64,000 nucleotides of DNA, from assembly GCA_016647705.1 (NCBI GenBank), contig CM028329.1, forward strand, positions 14,657,910 to 14,721,909. The letters are read 5' to 3'. A program made the translations under genes and the position numbers. Positions 59,208-64,000 of the stretch are shown in pieces (the stretch's first letter is position 1; each line of letters begins with the position of its first letter). Origin of the DNA: Eucommia ulmoides. Taxonomy: Eukaryota > Streptophyta > Magnoliopsida > Garryales > Eucommiaceae. The notes below the pieces were generated by a model. It did not search any database, was not told the DNA's origin, and worked only from the letters and a program-made list of their open reading frames with translations.

Positions 59208-60150
59208 CACAGCGAGGACCGGACTATATTTTGACTGAATTCCTAACCTAGGAAATTAGTGTGTGCAGATAACCTAGGGGGTTTCAGTCATCCGGCAATC
59301 ATTATCCAAGAAACAAAAATAACACTAATACATAAACAACATAATGGGGTTTCTAGACTAAAACAGACATCACAATCGCGTGCTTAATTCAGGATATAAA
59401 GGTAACCCATATGGGCTCTGCTACATTATTTGAATGCTCAAGAGAAAGTGCCGCACCCCAGCTAGATCTAGGGCACATTATATCTGATTTCTCCATTGGG
59501 ATTCTGTGATAAGAGTCACCCCAGCTAGAGCTGGAGCACATAATATCAGATTGTCTCCATATAGAGTTTCTTCATATAAGACTTGCACCAATCACCAACT
59601 AAAAACTATAATCCCAGGAAATAAACAAGCATATTCGAGGTTAAACTTTACCCTGGAAGTTTTCTAGTCCTCGTAAGGCGATCCCATGTAGGATATAGTC
59701 AAGAAACTCCACTAGGTGTTGAGTTTCCCCGAGGGTCTTTGCCCTTGTGAATTCTCTCAATCATTTTCAATCATGTATTGATATGATGATCCAGAAATTA
59801 ATTTCTCTAAACAATAACTTGTTCCACCAAATATTGATAAACTTCACAAGTTCGAACTACATTTGACATGATTCTTAGTTAAGTTTGAGATATGTAGGTG
59901 CCCCGATGGGGTTCGGTCAAGCTAGCTCACAAAGATCAACGTCGACCTCAGTCTCAGACTGACAGACACCCCGAATTTGGTTTCTCTAACCCAGAACCAT
60001 TCCACCCAATCTTGATTTACTTTACATGTTAGAACTACATATGACCTGATTCTCATTAATTTAAGATATGTAGGAAAACCCTTTAGTTACGGTCACAACC
60101 AAGAGCCAATTGACCGAGTATCATCCTCCCCACTACTAAAAAAAAAACTC
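59208..60150 (+). other. Tat element 2 3' untranslated region between the solo LTR and the hairpin array
   Basis: It continues the alignment with element 1 (18350-18988, then 24139-24420). It contains array-like units near 59870 and 60025 and the empty site (about 59775-59805) corresponding to the 18989-24138 insertion. It ends with a roughly 55-bp segment (about 60079-60133) that is repeated on the far side of the hairpin array. Confidence 0.75.
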
Positions 60151-60985
60151 TCATTGTGTTCTTCTCTATACTTAGAACACTATGTTAGAGATCCGTCACT
60201 ATGATCCTCGCTACCCTTAGATTAGTGTGTCAAAAACCTTTCATCGTGTTCTTTTCTATCCTTAAAACACTGTGTCTGAGTCCCGTCACTACGATCCTCA
60301 CTACCCCTGGATCATTATGTCAAAAACCTTTCACCGTGTTCTTCGTTATCCTTAGAACATTGAGTTAGAGTCTTGTTACTACGATCCTCGCTACCTCTGG
60401 ATCAGTGTGTCAAAAACCTTTCACCGTGTTATTCGTTATCCTTATAACACTGTGTCAGAGATCTGTCACTATGATCCACGCTGCCCCTGGATCATTGTGT
60501 CAAAAACCTTTCACCGTGTTCTTAACTATCCTTAGAACACTGTGTCAGAGTCCTATCACAATGATCCTCGCTACCCCTAGATCATAATGTCAAAAAACCT
60601 TTCACGGTGTTCTTTGGTATCTTTAGAACACTGTGTCAGAACCTTTCACAACATTCTTCACTATCCTTAGAACACTGTGTCAGAACCAAAAAGCTTTTAT
60701 CGTGTTCTTCGCTATTCATATAACACTGTGACAAAAAACCAAAGAGCCTGTCACTATGTTCTTCGCTATCTTTAGAACACTGTGTCAGAACCTTTCGCAG
60801 TGTTCTTCGCTATCCTTAGAACACTGTGTTAGAAACATAAACCTTGCGTTATGTTCTTCTCTACCTTTAGAACACTAAGTCAAAAACCCAAAAAACCTGT
60901 CACTATGTTCTTCGCTATCTTTAGAACAATGTGTTAAAATCCCAACAAACAAGAGCCTATCATTGTGCTCTCCACTATCCTTAAA
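60151..60985 (+). repeat. Tandem hairpin array, 45/90-bp period
   Basis: Up to about 60590 the period is 90 bp; TGTCAAAAACC recurs at 60228, 60318, 60408, 60498 and 60588. Each 90-bp unit holds two related 45-bp modules. Module X has GTGTTCT, an 11-base loop such as TCTCTATACTT and AGAACAC (60156-60180). Module Y has GATCC, an 11-base loop and GGATC (60293-60313). After 60590 only X-type modules continue, at irregular spacing. One X module has GTGTTAT/ATAACAC (60426-60450), a change on both sides. Element 1 lacks the array. Confidence 0.9.
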
Positions 60986-60999
60986 TCATCATGTCAAAA

Positions 61000-61180
61000 C
61001 CCTTTGGATACGGTCACAACCAAGAGTCGATTGACCAAGTGTCATCTTCTCCACATCCAATAAGATAGACCGCATATTATATTTTAGGAATATAGTAGTG
61101 TAGTATATTATTGGGAGAGCTTATACTAGACCGTTGTCCTCACCAAAACCTTTAAAACTAGGTATGATGTCGTTCTAAGG
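61000..61180 (+). other. Segment after the hairpin array, repeating its left flank
   Basis: About 61001-61054 repeats 60079-60133 (CCCTTT-G-TACGGTCACAACCAAGAG, GTGTCATC-TC-CCAC) with few changes. The rest aligns with element 1 near 24425-24530. No coding sequence is seen. Confidence 0.7.
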
Positions 61181-61345
61181 TATAATAGTATAATAGCAAC
61201 CAGTAGTATAATAGCAACCAGTAGTGTAATGCAACTAATAGTGTAATACAACTTGTATTATAATGTAACCAGTAATGTAATGCAATAATAGTGTAATTCA
61301 ATAGTAGTGTAATGCGATAGTAGTGTAGTTGTATTTTAAATTCCA
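61180..61345. repeat. Minisatellite of about 12-20 bp around AGTRTAATGCAA
   Basis: Variants of TAGTGTAATGCAAC and GTAGTATAATAGCAACCA follow one another about ten times, ending near 61340. A few dispersed copies continue to 61375. It is absent from the matching region of element 1. Confidence 0.85.
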
Positions 61346-61695
61346 GCTAGCTAGTAGTATAATGTAATAGTATAATGCTTGGGAGGGCTTGAACAAAGTA
61401 TCATCCTCACCACGTCCTATAGGATCATATATATCGCCATACTCCAGGAATGCATATAGACAGGAATCAGATATGTCACCATCCTTCCAGCAGTAATCTT
61501 CCAGGGTTGATTGTTCATCATCTTTCGAAGTATACAATGGTAGAAGTGATAAATCGTCATCCTCGTTGAATCCTCAAGGATCAGGTATGTCGCCATCCTT
61601 TAGGATAAATTTAAATGCATGTATTTATTTTTCATGTCTAGCAGAACAAAATGTTAGTGTCTCCTTCTTTGTCATTACAAGTAAACTCGCATGAC

Positions 61696-61708
61696 AAAGA
61701 GGGCCAGC
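61696..61708 (+). other. Polypurine tract of Tat element 2
   Basis: AAAGAGGGCCAGC directly precedes the LTR start and matches AAAGAGGGGTAGC at 25184-25196 in element 1, with two substitutions in the G run. Confidence 0.75.
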
Positions 61709-63126
61709 TATAAACACTACATTTTGCCTGCCCAGTTAATATCAAATCAAATATAAGTTCAGATAAATTTTAAACTTAGGTTTATAGGGAATGAATTTCT
61801 ATTGAGATCACACTATATAATATACAAAAATGCCCCAAAAATAAGAGAAAAATAAAAACTGTTAAATTTAACAAAATGCAGCTAAGTAAAAGTTTCGGGC
61901 CAACCTCAAAAATTCCATAATTTAAGGGGTTCTAAAGTGCCTTTATTAAAGGTTGATTTTCATTAAATCATCTGTAATATAGATAAAAATTAGCCACTAC
62001 CCTTAAATTATATGATATTTCAACCAATTACCTTAGTTAACTACCATGATCAAGAAACATTTACTTTTACTGAATTTTATCAATTTAACACCAAAAACAA
62101 TTGTTTAAATTATGCATATTATATCAAATACCACCAAGAAAAATACAAGAGACCTTAATCAAGACTTGGAATGGTCATTACAAGCCCTAAATCACAAAGG
62201 TGATTAAGGGGTTGGGGTTGATTTAGAATTACACCAAATTCAAGTTGTCTTGACAAACCACCCTAGGCCCAATGAATTTAGGGCCTATACAATATTAAAG
62301 GCACAAAAGAGACCTTGAAATGATCAAGGAACCTTCCTAAAAGTTTTCTACAAAATATATAGGAAGGGAACCAAGACATTTAGGATGAGACAAATCGTTA
62401 TTAAAACTAAACCGATGGTTCGCCACCTAAGTTAAGAATTTAATGAGCATTGAATGCCCATACCATAAAGAATTAAATGGCTAGGATGACATAGATAAGA
62501 CACATTCAAGGGATTTATAAATGTTGAGCAAAATATCTTACGTATAATCGAAAACCTTGAATTGTGACTACCCATTATCGAAACCAAATAAAATTGGTTT
62601 GCCACCTAAACAATGCATTAAATTCACATACCATCAAGAAAATAAATGCTTGGGATGACATGGAAGGGCTAGGTTCAAATAATCTAGATATTTTAACCCG
62701 ATTCAATCCGAAACCAATCGGATGAGTGCACACCAAGTTATGACTCATCATGGAGCATTAAATGATATGGTGAAACATCAAGATTATGTTTAATGCATTC
62801 AGAAACCATTAATGGAAACTAAACCAAAATAGTGAAACTAACTTGTACTTAGCCCCTGAACCGAACTGGATGTGTCATATCGAGCCATTAATGCACCCAT
62901 GTGCAAGAAATATGATTGGAAGAGAGGTAATGATTGGTAATGATTGCCAATCATTCGTAATGATTATCAAATCTTTGAAGATTTTTCCTTCCACCCAAAA
63001 TTCGTTCAACACAAAACAAAATCAGATTAAGAGACCAAGTCCCCTGGGAAGCCAAACACTACCTAAGGAGTAGGCTGCATATGCGTACTATGCATTCCCA
63101 TTAATTAATGCACAGGCATCCCAGCC

Positions 63127-63134
63127 TATAAATA
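63127..63134 (+). promoter_or_regulatory. TATA box of Tat LTR B
   Basis: TATAAATA in the context CAGCCTATAAATAGGGG, matching LTRs A and C. Confidence 0.75.
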
Positions 63135-63278
63135 GGGGACCTGATTTTATAAATTTCAAGTCTTGAATGCCTAACTTCTTTCTCTAAACTCGAGCAACTC
63201 TCTCAGGGCCTAGACCTCTCAAGAAATTCTATTGAATAAAATACCATTATTCTACTAAAATGTTATCTCAAAGGGTGT

Positions 63279-63430
63279 TCGTGAGGTTCTTGGAACAAGA
63301 ACTCAAGAGGAAGACAATCATCGATTAACAACAAACCTAGAGGAGCAAGAAGGAAAGGGTGATAGCGACTTAGGAAAGACCACTTCCCCTAAGTAGGGTA
63401 TTCTTGAGGTTCTTGAAGTAAGAACTCAAG
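63279..63430 (+). other. Two leader hairpins of Tat LTR B
   Basis: The first (63279-63308) is TCGTGAGGTTCTTG, loop GAA, CAAGAACTCAAGA. The second (63402-63430), in the duplicated segment, is TCTTGAGGTTCTT and AAGAACTCAAG with a short loop. Both keep most of the pairing seen at 26846-26875. Confidence 0.7.
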
Positions 63431-64000
63431 TGATCGACGGTCACTGATAGAGGATCAACCAAGCAGATCAAGGAGGAAAGGGAAGTAATCACTTAGGGAA
63501 TACTACATCCCCTAAGTAAGTATGTTTTCTTCAAAAAAAAACCTTTGTTCTTAGTTTAATATTGTGTATGTTGCTTGTACACAGCATAATCATGTAGTTC
63601 ATACACTTTAATTTCATGTTCATAGAACATAAAACCCATAAACAACCAAACAAACACTAAATTATTGTTATTATAACCAAACTATGTTCAAATCATAAAA
63701 AACTATTTTCAGAACATCAAGAACGTCCAAGAACATGTTAAGAACATGTAAGGACCCAAATCATACGAGAACATGTGCGGATTCAAACAAAACTACAATT
63801 ATACAATGAGTTGTGCATAGTCTCTACGATTCTCTTAAGAACTTTAAACTGACTCTTTACTAACTGTTAATAATAATTAATTAATGTCGTGATTCAGATT
63901 GTTTACAACTTAAAAAATAATTGATAATAGCTAACTAATGTTGTTATTCAAGTTTTTCACAACTAAAACCAACTAATAACCAAACTACTCTTTAACTAAA

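Larger units (their letters stand above)
61709..64000 (+). repeat. 3' LTR (B) of Tat element 2, cut by the window end
   Basis: It starts TATAAACACTAC, a decayed TGTAGACACCGC, and aligns with LTRs A and C to the window end. It has a TATA box at 63127-63134, the leader hairpin at 63279-63308 and a second hairpin-bearing copy of the following segment (about 63401-63524). That tandem copy is shared with LTR C and absent from A, which pairs B with C. Confidence 0.88.

Noticed and set aside
60405..60587. Open frame of 60 codons with an internal 30-residue repeat
   Set aside because: It is the 90-bp hairpin array read in one frame. The period divides by three, so any open frame repeats; there is no start context or homology.
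60151..60985. Direct repeats at regular spacing resembling a CRISPR array
   Set aside because: The context is a plant retrotransposon, the units are continuous with no unique spacers, and there are no cas genes.

Overview
This window is plant nuclear DNA, very probably from a eudicot, and consists almost entirely of nested, decayed LTR retrotransposons. I found no host gene, tRNA, rRNA or CRISPR array. The plant assignment rests on a Tat-lineage Ty3/gypsy polyprotein with a second RNase H domain, Athila-type elements whose primer-binding site matches tRNA-Asp, and Sirevirus-like copia elements with a tRNA-iMet primer-binding site. All three are characteristic of plants. The species cannot be named.

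Four layers can be separated. (1) The oldest visible layer is a Sirevirus-like copia element, whose 3' end is seen at 28698-30308. (2) Two very large Tat-type elements lie in it, both on the + strand. Element 1 has a broken pol at about 3461-5510, a long 3' untranslated region spread over 12170-25196, and its 3' LTR (A) at 25197-28697. Element 2 has its 5' LTR (C) at 30309-36213, internal pieces at 36214-36679, 42194-44645, 54071-57715 and 59208-61708, and its 3' LTR (B) from 61709 past the window end. (3) A gag-only, Athila-related family (LTR about 1.3-1.7 kb, starting TGATAGGTG and ending CTACCA) has invaded both Tat elements: 686-2772 (3' part), 6808-12169 (-), 12637-13991, 14385-16093, 16486-17913, 18989-24138 (-), 36680-42193 (+) and 57716-59207 (-). 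Most have 5-bp target duplications and four are solo LTRs. (4) Copia elements: a partial LTR at 1-685, a solo LTR at 32413-35055, an internally deleted element at 44646-54070 (-), and inside the latter's LTR a further solo LTR at 46009-48355.

Because Tat elements 1 and 2 are paralogous, several insertions in one can be checked against the uninterrupted sequence of the other, which confirms the boundaries independently of the target duplications.

The less ordinary content is non-coding. The gag-only family appears to carry a 72-80-nt intron that splits the gag start codon. Its LTRs carry clusters of palindromes with constant GC-rich arms and a changing core. The 3' untranslated region of the Tat elements holds tandem arrays whose units can form stem-loops, and in one array at 60151-60985 the stems of alternating units differ in ways that preserve pairing. 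The Tat LTRs share a 13-bp hairpin downstream of a conserved TATA box. The copia LTRs carry tandem palindromic GTCGAC pairs.

Nothing here appears able to make a full set of retrotransposon proteins. Pol is broken, every gag is interrupted, and the gag-only family would depend on enzymes supplied elsewhere.
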